Counted from the stretch's first letter, positions 9,025-17,184 are shown. The stretch is DNA of 20,522 nucleotides from DATFLK01 sp035267815 (GCA_035267815.1 DATFLK010000113.1:1-20522); one strand, 5' to 3'. Notes: generated by a model from the letters alone, not told the origin. Made by a program: numbers and translations.

Positions 9025-9999
9025 TCATGCGTTGGCAATACGTCGTGAGGAGGGGGTGGCGCTCTGCTCCGGACGGATTCCGAGCCTTTCGAACAGCGCC
9101 CTGTCGCGTTCCGCGTCGTTGTTGTCGGTGGTCAGCAGCTTCTCGCCGTAGAAGATCGAGTTGGCACCGGCCAGGAAGCAGAGTGCCTGCATTTCCTCGT
9201 TCATGGCGTCGCGTCCGGCGGAGAGACGTACATGCGAGGCGGGCATGGTGATGCGGGCGACGGCAATGGTGCGGATGAATTCGAAACCATCCAGTTCCTC
9301 CTCTATCTCGAGCGGCGTGCCGGGAACCTTGACCAGCATGTTGATCGGGACGGACTCGGGATGCGGATTCATGCGGGCCAGTTGGACGATCAGTCCGGCC
9401 CGGTGGCGACGGGTTTCACCCATACCGACGATGCCGCCGCAGCAGACGTTGATGCCGCTGTCGCGCACATGTCTGAGCGTGTCCAGCCGCTCATCGTAGG
9501 TACGGGTGGTGATGATCTCCTTGTAGTAATCGGGATCGGTGTCGAGGTTATGGTTGTAATAGTCGAGCCCGGCCTCTTTCAGGCGTGTCGCCTGTTCCGG
9601 TGTCAACATGCCCAGTGTGGCGCATGTCTCCATACCCATCTCGCGGATCGTGCCGATCATGTCCAGAACATGCTCGAAGGCGCGGCCCTTGGGCTCGCGC
9701 CAGGCCGCTCCCATGCAGAAGCGGGTGGCGCCGTTCTCTTTCGCCTTGCACGCCGCCGCGAGCACCTCTTCCTTGGCCATCAGCAGCTCGGACTCCACTT
9801 CTGTGGCGTAATGGGTGCTCTGCGGGCAGTACTTGCAATCCTCCGGGCAGCCCCCCGTCTTGATTGAGAGCAGTGTGGAGAGCTGCACCTCGTTGGCGTC
9901 GAAATGAGCCCGGTGGGCCTGCTGCGCGCGGAAGATCAGATCGTTGAAGGGCAGTGCGAAGAGCTCTTCGATCTCTTCCGTGGTCCAGTCATGGCGCAT
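9025..9999 (-). CDS. bioB: Biotin synthase BioB
   Basis: BioB is a radical-SAM enzyme that inserts sulfur into dethiobiotin, the last step of biotin synthesis. The SAM-cluster cysteines are C51, C55 and C58 (CPEDCKYC). The ligands of the auxiliary 2Fe-2S cluster are C95 (RFCMGAAW), C126 (ETCATLG), C186 or C187 (VCCGGIVGMGE) and R258 (HVRLSAGR). YNHNLDT is the family motif. I chose the ATG at 9997-9999 because AAAAGGAG lies 8 bp upstream and MRHDW aligns with normal BioB starts. The frame continues 18 codons further to another ATG without such a site. The product is 324 residues, slightly shorter than E. coli (346). No other bio gene is in the window, so the pathway is scattered. Confidence 0.97.
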   Translation of the reverse strand: MRHDWTTEEIEELFALPFNDLIFRAQQAHRAHFDANEVQLSTLLSIKTGGCPEDCKYCPQSTHYATEVESELLMAKEEVLAAACKAKENGATRFCMGAAWREPKGRAFEHVLDMIGTIREMGMETCATLGMLTPEQATRLKEAGLDYYNHNLDTDPDYYKEIITTRTYDERLDTLRHVRDSGINVCCGGIVGMGETRRHRAGLIVQLARMNPHPESVPINMLVKVPGTPLEIEEELDGFEFIRTIAVARITMPASHVRLSAGRDAMNEEMQALCFLAGANSIFYGEKLLTTDNNDAERDRALFERLGIRPEQSATPSSRRIANA

Positions 10000-10061
10000 G
10001 TCGGCGACTCCTTTTGCAAGCGGATGGCAGGGAAGGCCCGAAACAGTGGGCATTCTCTGTC

Positions 10062-10089
10062 GTTAACCTGATGGGTGCCCATGGTAAAC
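10062..10089. promoter_or_regulatory. Weak BirA-operator-like dyad upstream of bioB
   Basis: GTTAACC (10062-10068) and GGTAAAC (10083-10089) form an inverted repeat with a 14-bp spacer, 63 bp upstream of the bioB start. The BirA operator consensus is TTGTAAACC, about 15 bp, GGTTTACAA. The left arm (minus-strand reading) matches poorly outside its core and the right arm well. The spacer contains a second palindrome, ATGGGTGCCCAT, centred one base away. Confidence 0.35.
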
Positions 10090-10136
10090 GGTTGTTTCCG
10101 GCAGGGCAAAGTCCGTGTTGCGGCGGATGACGTATG

Positions 10137-11807
10137 TCAGGCGGATGCCGGGCGCTGGCCGACCTCGCTGAGGCGTTTGCGGACCTCGAGCACACTGCTG
10201 AGGCTCATGGAGAGGGTGTCCATGCCCATGTCGAGGAGCATCTCCGTCCACTCGGGGTCGCCGGCCATTTCGCCGCACATCGAGACGGGGATACCGGCCT
10301 TTTTGGCCGCTCTGACCGTCAGGTCGATCAAGGTGCGTATCGCCTGGTGCCCGGGTTCGTACAGATCGGCGGTCTCCTCGTCACCCCGGTCCGTTGCTAG
10401 AGTATACTGGATCAGATCGTTGGTGCCGATGGAGAAGAAATCGCTGACCCTGGCCAGTTCGTCGGCAATCAGGGCGGCGGCCGGTACCTCGATCATGCTC
10501 CCGAGCGGGATGTCCGATGCGATGTCCAGCTCCTGCGCGCACTCGTTCAGAATCGTCCGTACCCGGACCATCTGGTCGGGATTGCTGACCATGGGTACGA
10601 GAATCTGGGTCGAGCCTTCGAGGCTGGCCCGCAACAGGGCCCTGAGCTGGTTCCGGAGCAGTTCGGGTTGGTGCAGGAGCAGACGCACGCCGCGCAGCCC
10701 CATGGCGGGATTCATGCTCTCGGCCTGATGGCCGACGATCTGGTCGAACAGCACCGGTTTGTCGCCGCCGATATCGAGCAGGCGAAAGGTCACCGGCAGG
10801 CCAGACATGCCCTGGACTACCTCGGCGTAGTGGTGGTACTGCTCCTCCTCGGTGGGCGGGGCCTCGTTGTTCAGGAAGAGGAATTCGGTGCGGTAGAGAC
10901 CAATGCCGTCGGTGCCGATCTCGCGGGCCAGCGGCAACTCCTCGGTAAATTCGAGATTCGCCATAATCTTAAGTCGCCGTCCGTCCGCCGTGACGGCCGG
11001 TTTTCTGGCGAAGGCCTGCAGCTTGTTGCGGGCCAGCGACAGGTCTTCGGCAACTCGGCGGTAGGCGGCCAACTCCTCCTCGGAGGGATTGATGATCCAG
11101 ACACTCTTTTTGCCATCGATGATCAGGGTGTCGCCGTCCTGAACCTTGTCGAGAAGGCTGGTGCCCATCATGGCGGGGATGCCCACGCCGCGAGCAATGA
11201 TGATGACGTGATTGTTGATGCCGCCCAGTTCGGAGATGAAGCCCCTGAAGCCCTGGCGCCAGAGCTGGATGACCTCGCTTGGGGTGAAGTCGTGACCGAC
11301 CAGGATCTGCGGCTCGTTGCCATCCGGCAGGGGAAGCGCTGTATCGATGTCGCGGGAGAGGTGGCGAAGGATGCGTTTACCGATCTGTTCGATATCCATC
11401 TTCTTGCTGCGAAGATAGGGATCGTCGACGCGATCGAACTCCGCCTCGATGGTATCCAGTCGCTTCCGAAGGGCCCATTCGGCGTTGATCTTCTGCTGTC
11501 GTATGCTCTCCTTGACGGCACTGGCCAGTTCGGGGTCGAGCAGAAGCATACGATGCGCTTCCAGAATATGGAGCGGCTCCTGGCTCTTGATGCGCTCCAG
11601 ATGCGAGAGCTCCTCCTCCAGTTCGGCCACGGCCGCTCCGATCGCAGCCGAGAGCCTGCGGCCCTCCTCCTGAACGACATCGTCGCCGGTGATGCAGTAT
11701 TCTGGAATCGGATGACGGCCCAGCGTCAGCTTCTGGACCCGTCCGACCGCGACACCGTCGCTCGAAACGACGGCTGTGCCCCGGTAGGTGCGTCGTTGCC
11801 CGGTCAT
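10137..11807 (-). CDS. ptsI: PTS enzyme I (phosphoenolpyruvate-protein phosphotransferase)
   Basis: Enzyme I takes phosphate from PEP and passes it to HPr. The 556 residues match PtsI length, and there is no N-terminal GAF domain, so this is PtsI-like rather than PtsP-Ntr. The phospho-histidine is H200 in GGINNHVIIIAR. The residues just after the His are Val-Ile where most EI proteins have Thr/Ser/Ala, an unusual variant. The PEP-binding barrel shows GLYRTEFLFLN, FRLLDIGGDKP, GLRGVRLLL, FSIGTNDLIQYTLATDR and the catalytic C511 in SMCGEMAGDP. Its ATG overlaps the HPr stop (ATGA). It is the last gene of the rpoN operon; I see no clear terminator in the 137 bp before bioB. Confidence 0.95.
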   Translation of the reverse strand: MTGQRRTYRGTAVVSSDGVAVGRVQKLTLGRHPIPEYCITGDDVVQEEGRRLSAAIGAAVAELEEELSHLERIKSQEPLHILEAHRMLLLDPELASAVKESIRQQKINAEWALRKRLDTIEAEFDRVDDPYLRSKKMDIEQIGKRILRHLSRDIDTALPLPDGNEPQILVGHDFTPSEVIQLWRQGFRGFISELGGINNHVIIIARGVGIPAMMGTSLLDKVQDGDTLIIDGKKSVWIINPSEEELAAYRRVAEDLSLARNKLQAFARKPAVTADGRRLKIMANLEFTEELPLAREIGTDGIGLYRTEFLFLNNEAPPTEEEQYHHYAEVVQGMSGLPVTFRLLDIGGDKPVLFDQIVGHQAESMNPAMGLRGVRLLLHQPELLRNQLRALLRASLEGSTQILVPMVSNPDQMVRVRTILNECAQELDIASDIPLGSMIEVPAAALIADELARVSDFFSIGTNDLIQYTLATDRGDEETADLYEPGHQAIRTLIDLTVRAAKKAGIPVSMCGEMAGDPEWTEMLLDMGMDTLSMSLSSVLEVRKRLSEVGQRPASA

Positions 11808-12073
11808 TCGGCTTCTCCGAAGCGTTCGTTGACGAGCTGTTCAAGTGCGTTCAGGGCCATCTCGGCATTCGAACCCTCGGCACGAATGGTGATCTCGCTT
11901 CCCTTGCCGGCGGCCAGCATCATGATGCCCATGATGCTTTTGCCGTTGACCTCGACGCCATCCTTGATGAGGTGCACGTCGCAGGCATAGGCGCTGGCGG
12001 TCGCCGCGAAGCGGGCCGAGGCCCGGGCATGCAGTCCGAGCTTGTTGCAGATCACGAGATGACGGTCAGGCAT
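11804..12073 (-). CDS. ptsH: Phosphocarrier protein HPr
   Basis: The 89-residue HPr has phospho-acceptor H16 in KLGLHARAS, accepting phosphate from EI. The regulatory serine S46 lies in GKSIMGIMML. The serine and the following Ile-Met patch are kept as in HPr proteins phosphorylated by HPr kinase, and hprK is in the same operon. The product should therefore receive both PEP-dependent and ATP-dependent phosphorylation. Its start overlaps the end of the EIIA-Man gene by 8 bp and its stop overlaps the ptsI start by 4 bp. No sugar-specific permease is present in the window, so a regulatory role is inferred. Confidence 0.95.
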   Translation of the reverse strand: MPDRHLVICNKLGLHARASARFAATASAYACDVHLIKDGVEVNGKSIMGIMMLAAGKGSEITIRAEGSNAEMALNALEQLVNERFGEAE

Positions 12074-12485
12074 GGTGTTGCCGCTTCTGTTCCATCAGTT
12101 CCGAAGCCAGATAGATATACTGGCAGCCGGCATCCCGTACCTTGCGGGCCAGTCCGGACAGGTCGCTGTCTGTCTGACGTTTGGTCGCGGCAGTGACCAG
12201 CATCGGCAGGTTGAAGCCGGAGATCACCTCCACCTTACTCTCCTGCATGCAGGAGAGGGCAAGATTGCAGGGGGTGCCGCCGAACATGTCGGCAAACAGC
12301 AGGACGCCGTCACCGGTATCACAGCGCCGTATCAGCTTTGCAAGCGCGGTCTTGGCCTGCTCGATGTCGGTATCGGTGTCGATATTGAGCGCCGCGGTCA
12401 GTGCCTGGGGGCCCAGGACATGCTCCATGCCGCGCAGCATCTCGGCTCCGATATGTTCATGTGCAACCACTACCATGCCAATCAC
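12066..12485 (-). CDS. Mannose-family PTS EIIA domain protein
   Basis: This is a free-standing EIIA of the mannose family, 139 residues. The phospho-histidine is H9 in VVVAHEHIG, and the conserved loop FADMFGGTPCN (64-74, D66) matches the DLFGGTP motif of the family. The start is GTG at 12483-12485 (GTGA overlap with the rapZ stop), with GGGAG 8 bp upstream; an ATG three codons in is less well placed. No EIIB, IIC or IID lies nearby, so it probably does not feed sugar transport. In many proteobacteria such orphan EIIA-Man proteins sit with HPr and EI beside hprK and rapZ and are thought to be regulatory. Confidence 0.93.
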   Translation of the reverse strand: MIGMVVVAHEHIGAEMLRGMEHVLGPQALTAALNIDTDTDIEQAKTALAKLIRRCDTGDGVLLFADMFGGTPCNLALSCMQESKVEVISGFNLPMLVTAATKRQTDSDLSGLARKVRDAGCQYIYLASELMEQKRQHHA

Positions 12486-13333
12486 GATGTCAGCTCCCGA
12501 TGCCGGATCAAGGGTGTTGTCAGATGCTCATCTTGCATCCATGCGGCCAGTCGTTCCACCATATAGACGGATCGATGGCGCCCGCCGCTGCAGCCGATGG
12601 CCAGGGTGAAATACTGTTTCCGCTCCTGTTTCAGTTGTTCCCAGAGAAAGCGAAACCAGTCACGCAGGTGACGTTCCGTTTCGATCGCCTCCGGTTGCTG
12701 CTGCAGAAAGCGCTGGACGGCGTCGTCCCTGCCGGTCAGTGCCACCAGTTCCGCTTCGTAATGGGGATTCGGCAGGAAGCGGACATCGACGACCATATCG
12801 GCGTCCAGCGGCAGGCCGTTCCTGTAGCTGAAGGAGATCAGCGAAACGGTCACCTCCGGTGCGTGTTCATGCGGTTGGTGGCGTTGCCAGAAGGACTCCA
12901 CCAGACTGGAGAGCTCGTAGGGGTTCAGCCTGGATGTGTCGAGTACCATATCGGCTAGATCGCGCACCTCACAGAGGGCATCACGTTCGGCGGCGATGGC
13001 CTGGGGAAGGTCGGCGTCCGGCATGAAGGGGTGGCGCCGCCGCAGGGTCGAGAAGCGTCGCAACAGCGCCTGATCGGTGGCATCAAGAAAAAGCATGCGC
13101 CACTGGTCGGGTCCCTGCAGCACTTCGCGAAAGTCCTGAAGCAGGTCCTGTATCTGGGCACTACGGGCATCGACGCAGACAGCCATCGATCTGCCGCGTT
13201 GCATGACCAGGCGGCCCCAGTCGCCCAGAAGCTCCAGCGGCAGGTTATCGGTGCAGAAGCAGCCTAGGTCCTCCAGCGCATGCAGGGCCGTGCTTTTGCC
13301 GGCGCCTGAGAGTCCGCTGATGATCAGTCGCAC
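12482..13333 (-). CDS. rapZ: RNase adapter / nucleotide-binding protein RapZ
   Basis: RapZ binds nucleotides with an N-terminal P-loop and carries a C-terminal RNA- or metabolite-binding domain. In E. coli it controls glucosamine-6-phosphate synthesis through small RNAs. Here the 283 residues show Walker A GLSGAGKST (7-15), DVRFLPNPHY (183-192) and GCSGGRHRSV (247-256), all family signatures. The start is GTG and directly follows the hprK stop (TAAGTG). The stop overlaps the EIIA-Man GTG. The GlmY/GlmZ RNA targets are mostly known in enterics, so the exact role here is open; the domain call is firm. Confidence 0.95.
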   Translation of the reverse strand: MRLIISGLSGAGKSTALHALEDLGCFCTDNLPLELLGDWGRLVMQRGRSMAVCVDARSAQIQDLLQDFREVLQGPDQWRMLFLDATDQALLRRFSTLRRRHPFMPDADLPQAIAAERDALCEVRDLADMVLDTSRLNPYELSSLVESFWQRHQPHEHAPEVTVSLISFSYRNGLPLDADMVVDVRFLPNPHYEAELVALTGRDDAVQRFLQQQPEAIETERHLRDWFRFLWEQLKQERKQYFTLAIGCSGGRHRSVYMVERLAAWMQDEHLTTPLIRHRELTS

Positions 13334-14281
13334 TTACTTCTGCCCTTTCTCGATGCGCTGGTGCAGTGCCTCCACAAACGCCTTGCCGCTGTCGATGCCG
13401 CGCATCTTCAGAAGCTGGTTGCGGGTGGCTACCTCCACGAGTACGGCCAGCGACCTGCCGGGACGGACGGGCAGGACGACCTTGGGGAGCTGCACGTCGT
13501 TGATCCGGGTGCTGCGCTCCTCCACCAGCAGGCGGTCGTAATCGTCCATTTCCTGCCACGGGATTACCTCGACGACGAGACCGACGCGTTTGGCGTCGGT
13601 GAGCGCTGCGGCGCCGAAGAGATCGCGGATGTTGAGGATGCCGAGCCCCCGGATCTCGATGTGGTAGCGCAATGTTTCGGGGCTACGGCCGACCAGTACG
13701 TCCGGGCTTTCGCGTGCCAGTTCGACCATGTCGTCGGCGATCAGGCGGTGGCCGCGGCCGATCAGCTCCAGTGCGATCTCGCTCTTGCCGATACCGCTTG
13801 CCCCCGTCAGTAGCACGCCGAGCCCGAATACATCGACATAGACGCCGTGCTGGTACACGCGCGGGGCAAGCCGGTGGGTCAGATAGATCGTCATGTCGGT
13901 CATGAATTCGGCGGATGAAAGCGTCGAGGAGAAGATCGGGGTGTCGGTTCGTTCGGCCGCTTCGAGGATGACATTCGGCGGTGTCTGGTCCCGTGTGATG
14001 ACGACGCAGGCCAGCCTCAGATCGAAGACGGCATCGACGGCCTGTTTCTGTTCCGCTTCGGAGCGGGTGGCCAGGTAATCGAGTTCCGTCCGACCGATTA
14101 CCTGCATGCGATAGTCGCTGAGATTCAGAAAGCCGGCAAAGGCCAGTGAGGGTTTCTGGATGCGGGGGTGGTCGATAAAGCGCCCCAGCCCCGCTTCGCC
14201 AGCAAGCAGTCGCATCCGCATGTTACTGCCCTGCTCATCGAAGATCTCACGGACAGTGATGCGCGTATAATCTTGGTTCAT
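13334..14281 (-). CDS. hprK: HPr kinase/phosphorylase
   Basis: HprK phosphorylates and dephosphorylates the regulatory serine of HPr, linking carbon or energy state to the PTS. The product has 315 residues. The N-terminal domain covers about 1-130. The catalytic domain has H145 (VYQHGVYVDVFG), Walker A GASGIGKSE (160-168, K166), the DD pair D183/D184 in LIADDMVEL and the HprK signature EIRGLGILNI (209-218). HPr in the same operon keeps Ser46, so the enzyme has an obvious substrate. The ATG overlaps the ptsN stop (ATGA). A proteobacterial HprK without CcpA is expected to act on the PTS and its effectors rather than on catabolite repression of the Firmicutes type. Confidence 0.96.
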   Translation of the reverse strand: MNQDYTRITVREIFDEQGSNMRMRLLAGEAGLGRFIDHPRIQKPSLAFAGFLNLSDYRMQVIGRTELDYLATRSEAEQKQAVDAVFDLRLACVVITRDQTPPNVILEAAERTDTPIFSSTLSSAEFMTDMTIYLTHRLAPRVYQHGVYVDVFGLGVLLTGASGIGKSEIALELIGRGHRLIADDMVELARESPDVLVGRSPETLRYHIEIRGLGILNIRDLFGAAALTDAKRVGLVVEVIPWQEMDDYDRLLVEERSTRINDVQLPKVVLPVRPGRSLAVLVEVATRNQLLKMRGIDSGKAFVEALHQRIEKGQK

Positions 14282-14736
14282 GCCGTCTGCTTGGCGGGAA
14301 GGGCTGGAAAGAGGGCTGCCACCGCCTCGGGCGAGGAGGCCTTCATGATGGCCTCGCGCACATGTGCCTGTTGCAGGATGCGGGCCAGATGGGCGAGCAG
14401 TTCCAGGTGGGTTTTGTCTGCATTGTCGGGAGCGAGAAGCAATACGATGATATGGACTGGCTGGGTATCGATGGCATCGAAGTCGACGCCCTTGGCATGC
14501 CGTGCCACCGCCACCACCGGCTCGTTGAGCTCGGGGAGGCGGCCGTGCGGAATGGCGATGCCGTGCCCGATGCCGGTGCTGCCCAGTCGCTCACGTTCCA
14601 TGATCACCTCCATCGCCTGGTCCGGGTCAATCGAGGTCAGCAGGGCGGCGATTTCGCTGATAATGGCGGTCTTGCTATTGGCGCCGGAATCCATCAGGAC
14701 ATGTTCCGGCGATACCAGGGTGCTTTTTTCGTTCAT
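14278..14736 (-). CDS. ptsN: PTS nitrogen regulatory protein EIIA-Ntr
   Basis: The 152-residue PtsN accepts phosphate from HPr-type carriers and regulates targets such as potassium transport and kinases in other bacteria. The phospho-histidine is H64 in GIGHGIAIPHGRLPEL. The remaining fold (VVAVARHAKGVDFDAID, then VHIIVLLLAP and LELLAHLARIL) is typical. The ATG overlaps the hpf stop and the stop overlaps hprK. Its place right after rpoN and hpf is the classic order of the proteobacterial rpoN cluster. It and EIIA-Man may compete for phosphate from the same HPr. Confidence 0.96.
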   Translation of the reverse strand: MNEKSTLVSPEHVLMDSGANSKTAIISEIAALLTSIDPDQAMEVIMERERLGSTGIGHGIAIPHGRLPELNEPVVAVARHAKGVDFDAIDTQPVHIIVLLLAPDNADKTHLELLAHLARILQQAHVREAIMKASSPEAVAALFPALPAKQTA

Positions 14737-15302
14737 GTCTGTTCGGGGTCAATCCATCCGAGTTTTCCGTCGTCTCGCCGGTACAGCACGTTCATGTGGT
14801 TGGTGTCCTGATTGGTGAATACCAGCACGGGCTTCCGGCTAGCCAGCTCCAGCTGCATGACCGCTTCGTCGATCGACATCGGTTTGGCCTCCATCTGTTC
14901 CAGCTCGAGTACTTCGGGCTGGTGGTCGGCGGGGAATTCCTCGATTGCCTCGGCCGTGTCCAGCACGCGGTGGGCTACCTTGATCTCGCGTCCCTTGCGC
15001 TGGGCGTGTTCCGTCTGGTGGCGGTGCAGCTTGGCGCGATAGCGCTTCAACTGACGGTTGATCTTGTCGACCACGCCATCGATTGAGGCGTACATGTCTT
15101 CGGTTTCATCCTTGCCGTGGATGGTCAGGCCGTTGGCGTGAATGGTGATCTCGCAGATCTGACGGAATTTCTCCACGTCCAGCACCACATGAACGTCGAC
15201 GACCTGGTCAAACGAGTGCTTGAGATGTTGCAGCTTGTCATTGACATAATCCTTCAGGGGTTCTGTCAGGTCGAGATGACGTCCGGTGATGGATACTTGC
15301 AT
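14733..15302 (-). CDS. hpf: Ribosome hibernation-promoting factor, long form
   Basis: HPF binds the decoding site of idle ribosomes. Residues 1-100 form the S30AE domain (MQVSITGRHLDLTEPLKDYV, then EITIHANG and GKDETEDMYASIDGVVDK). Residues 155-189 form the C-terminal dimerisation domain (KPVLVFTNQDTNHMNVLYRR, DGKLGWIDP). With 189 residues and this tail it is the long HPF that makes 100S dimers alone, unlike the short form usually found beside rpoN in enterics. GGAGG lies 7 bp upstream of the ATG at 15302, which is why I reject an in-frame ATG 51 codons upstream inside rpoN. It is 37 bp downstream of rpoN. Confidence 0.95.
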   Translation of the reverse strand: MQVSITGRHLDLTEPLKDYVNDKLQHLKHSFDQVVDVHVVLDVEKFRQICEITIHANGLTIHGKDETEDMYASIDGVVDKINRQLKRYRAKLHRHQTEHAQRKGREIKVAHRVLDTAEAIEEFPADHQPEVLELEQMEAKPMSIDEAVMQLELASRKPVLVFTNQDTNHMNVLYRRDDGKLGWIDPEQT

Positions 15303-15339
15303 GATGTGCCTCCGTAACTCTTTTAATGACCGTTGCGGT

Positions 15340-16704
15340 CTAACGCTTTGTAACCCGTTTGCGTTTGCTGCTGGTGGGCAGGCCCAGGGCCTCCCGGTAT
15401 TTGGCGACGGTGCGTCTGGCGATCTCAACCCCTTCGGCACAGAGACGATCGGCAATGGCCTGATCCGAAATGGGGCGGCTGGCCGGCTCCGATTCGATCA
15501 GCGCCTTGATGCGTTGCTGCACCCGGTAGACCGAGATGGCGCCGCCTCCACGCGTTGGCAGTCCGCCGGAGAAGAAGCGTTTCATCTCGATCAGGCCCAG
15601 CGGCGTCTGCGCATACTTGCCGTTGGTGACGCGCGAGATCGTCGATTCGTGTAGCTCCACCTCTTCGGCGACATCCTGCAGTGTTAGCGGTTTTAAACCA
15701 AGAAGTCCGTGGTCTAGGAAGGCTTTTTGACGTTTCGCCAGGCAGGATCCCACCTTGTATAGCGTTTCGCAGCGCTGGTCCAGAGCGTAGAGCAGCCACT
15801 TGGCCTCTTTCAGTGCGGCATCCATGAACTCACGTTCGGCGCCCTGCCAGCGATGCCCCTGCCACGTTTCGTTAAGGCGGACGCCGTGCCAGGCATGGGA
15901 TGGCACCTCGACCTGGATCTGTCCGTCGGGGCCATGTCGGAAGATGATCTCCGGGCGTACATAGATGGTGTTGTGGCCGTGCAGGCCGTGGCCGGGGAAC
16001 GGATCGAGGCGGCGCATGCGGGAACGGGCGTCGGCCATTTTTTCCACGCTGCAGCCGGCCAGTTCGGCCAAGGCCTCGTCGGTTTCGAAAAGCTGTTCGG
16101 AGAAGTGGAGAAGAAGGCGCCGGACGAGGGTGTCCACCGGGTCGTCGGCATCCAGTTGCAGCAGCAGGCATTCGCTCAGGCTTCTGGCACCGATGCCGGC
16201 AGGCTCGAGTTCCTGAACCACGCTTTCCAGCGTATCGATGATCATGTCGGGGGAGGTCGCAAGATCGTCCGCCAGCTCTTCAATATCGGCCCGGAAATAG
16301 CCATCCGAGTCGAGCGAATCGATCAATGCGTGCGCGATGCGGCGCGCCTCTGCCTGCATGGGCTGGCGGTTCGCCTGTTCATGCAGCGTTTCGCCCAGCG
16401 TCTGCTCATCCTCCCAGAGCTGTTCGCGGTTATCCGGATATTCGCGGGCTGCCGGGGTGTACATCATCTCCCAGCGATTGTCCCCCTCCTCCTGCCAGCT
16501 GCGTTCCGTCTCCGTATTCGGGAGGTCGGACTCGGCCCCGGAATGGCTCTCCTGCTCCATCTCCAGCAGGGGGTTGCTCTCCAGTGTCTCCTCAATGTAG
16601 GTGTCCAATTCAATGGCGTTCATCGCCAGCACCTTGAGGCTTTGCGTGAGCTGTGGGGTGAGTGCAAGCCGTTGACCGAGTTTGTTGACCAGCTTCGTCT
16701 GCAT
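15340..16704 (-). CDS. rpoN: RNA polymerase sigma-54 factor
   Basis: The product has 454 residues. Region I (about 4-47) is the glutamine/leucine-rich activator-interaction segment ending SNPLLE. An acidic region II follows. The core-binding domain comes next, with a helix-turn-helix near 344-371 (DVAEEVELHESTISRVTNGK). The RpoN box is ARRTVAKYRE (429-438), which contacts the -24 element. The start is supported by AGGAAA close upstream, and a candidate promoter lies directly before it. lptB, the usual upstream neighbour, is not in this window; grxD is 118 bp upstream instead. Activators for this sigma factor may include the regulator at 4222-5640, although its GAFAGA motif raises doubts. Confidence 0.97.
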   Translation of the reverse strand: MQTKLVNKLGQRLALTPQLTQSLKVLAMNAIELDTYIEETLESNPLLEMEQESHSGAESDLPNTETERSWQEEGDNRWEMMYTPAAREYPDNREQLWEDEQTLGETLHEQANRQPMQAEARRIAHALIDSLDSDGYFRADIEELADDLATSPDMIIDTLESVVQELEPAGIGARSLSECLLLQLDADDPVDTLVRRLLLHFSEQLFETDEALAELAGCSVEKMADARSRMRRLDPFPGHGLHGHNTIYVRPEIIFRHGPDGQIQVEVPSHAWHGVRLNETWQGHRWQGAEREFMDAALKEAKWLLYALDQRCETLYKVGSCLAKRQKAFLDHGLLGLKPLTLQDVAEEVELHESTISRVTNGKYAQTPLGLIEMKRFFSGGLPTRGGGAISVYRVQQRIKALIESEPASRPISDQAIADRLCAEGVEIARRTVAKYREALGLPTSSKRKRVTKR

Positions 16705-16741
16705 TGACTTTCCTAGCGTGTCTCCCGATTAGAAGGGCGCC

Positions 16742-16781
16742 ATCATAGCGCACATAACAGCACTTCCAACAGGGTTATGTG
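16742..16781 (-). promoter_or_regulatory. Candidate promoter and dyad in front of the rpoN operon
   Basis: On the minus strand TTGGAA (16764-16769), 16 bp, TATGAT (16742-16747) makes a reasonable sigma-70 promoter. A perfect inverted repeat CACATAAC (16751-16758) / GTTATGTG (16774-16781) with a 15-nt spacer brackets the -35 box, as an operator would. No terminator is visible between grxD and rpoN. Confidence 0.5.
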
Positions 16782-16822
16782 TCGACTCGGCACTGCCGCC
16801 GGCTACCCGGTCCGGCATGGAG

Positions 16823-17155
16823 TCAGCTTTCCGCTGCGGACTTCAGGGGTGTCAGCAGATCTTCCAGCTCGCCGGATTGGTGCATCTCGGCGACGATATC
16901 GCAGCCACCGACGAACTTGCCCTTGACGTAGAGCTGGGGAATGGTGGGCCAGTCCGTGTACTCCTTGATTCCCTGCCGCACATCGGGATCGAGCAGAACA
17001 TTGACGGCGATATAGGGAATTTTGTAGTGGTCCAGGATCGAGGCCACCTGCTGGGAGAACCCGCACTGCGGCAGTTGCGGCGTGCCTTTCATGAACAGCA
17101 CGATATCGTGCTCGTGGACCAGTTTGTCGATCTCTTTCTGGATGGCGTCACTCAT
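16823..17155 (-). CDS. grxD: Monothiol glutaredoxin GrxD (CGFS type)
   Basis: The 110-residue protein has the single active-site cysteine C31 in CGFS, the glutathione-contact segment FMKGTPQLPQ before it, and WPTIPQLYVKGKFVGGCDI after it. CGFS glutaredoxins carry and deliver 2Fe-2S clusters and form complexes with BolA proteins. bolA is the next gene upstream (29 bp), so the pair is probably one transcript for iron-sulfur handling or iron sensing. Confidence 0.96.
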   Translation of the reverse strand: MSDAIQKEIDKLVHEHDIVLFMKGTPQLPQCGFSQQVASILDHYKIPYIAVNVLLDPDVRQGIKEYTDWPTIPQLYVKGKFVGGCDIVAEMHQSGELEDLLTPLKSAAES

Positions 17156-17184
17156 GGCTTCCTCACTTCTAATGGACTGCCGGG

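Noticed and set aside
10668..11990. Long plus-strand open frame of 440 codons opposite ptsI
   Set aside because: It is antisense to an intact enzyme I and part of HPr, with no recognisable motif; a shadow.
15303..15455. Longer hpf with 51 extra N-terminal residues
   Set aside because: The extension runs into rpoN, is not HPF-like, and GGAGG sits exactly before the inner ATG.
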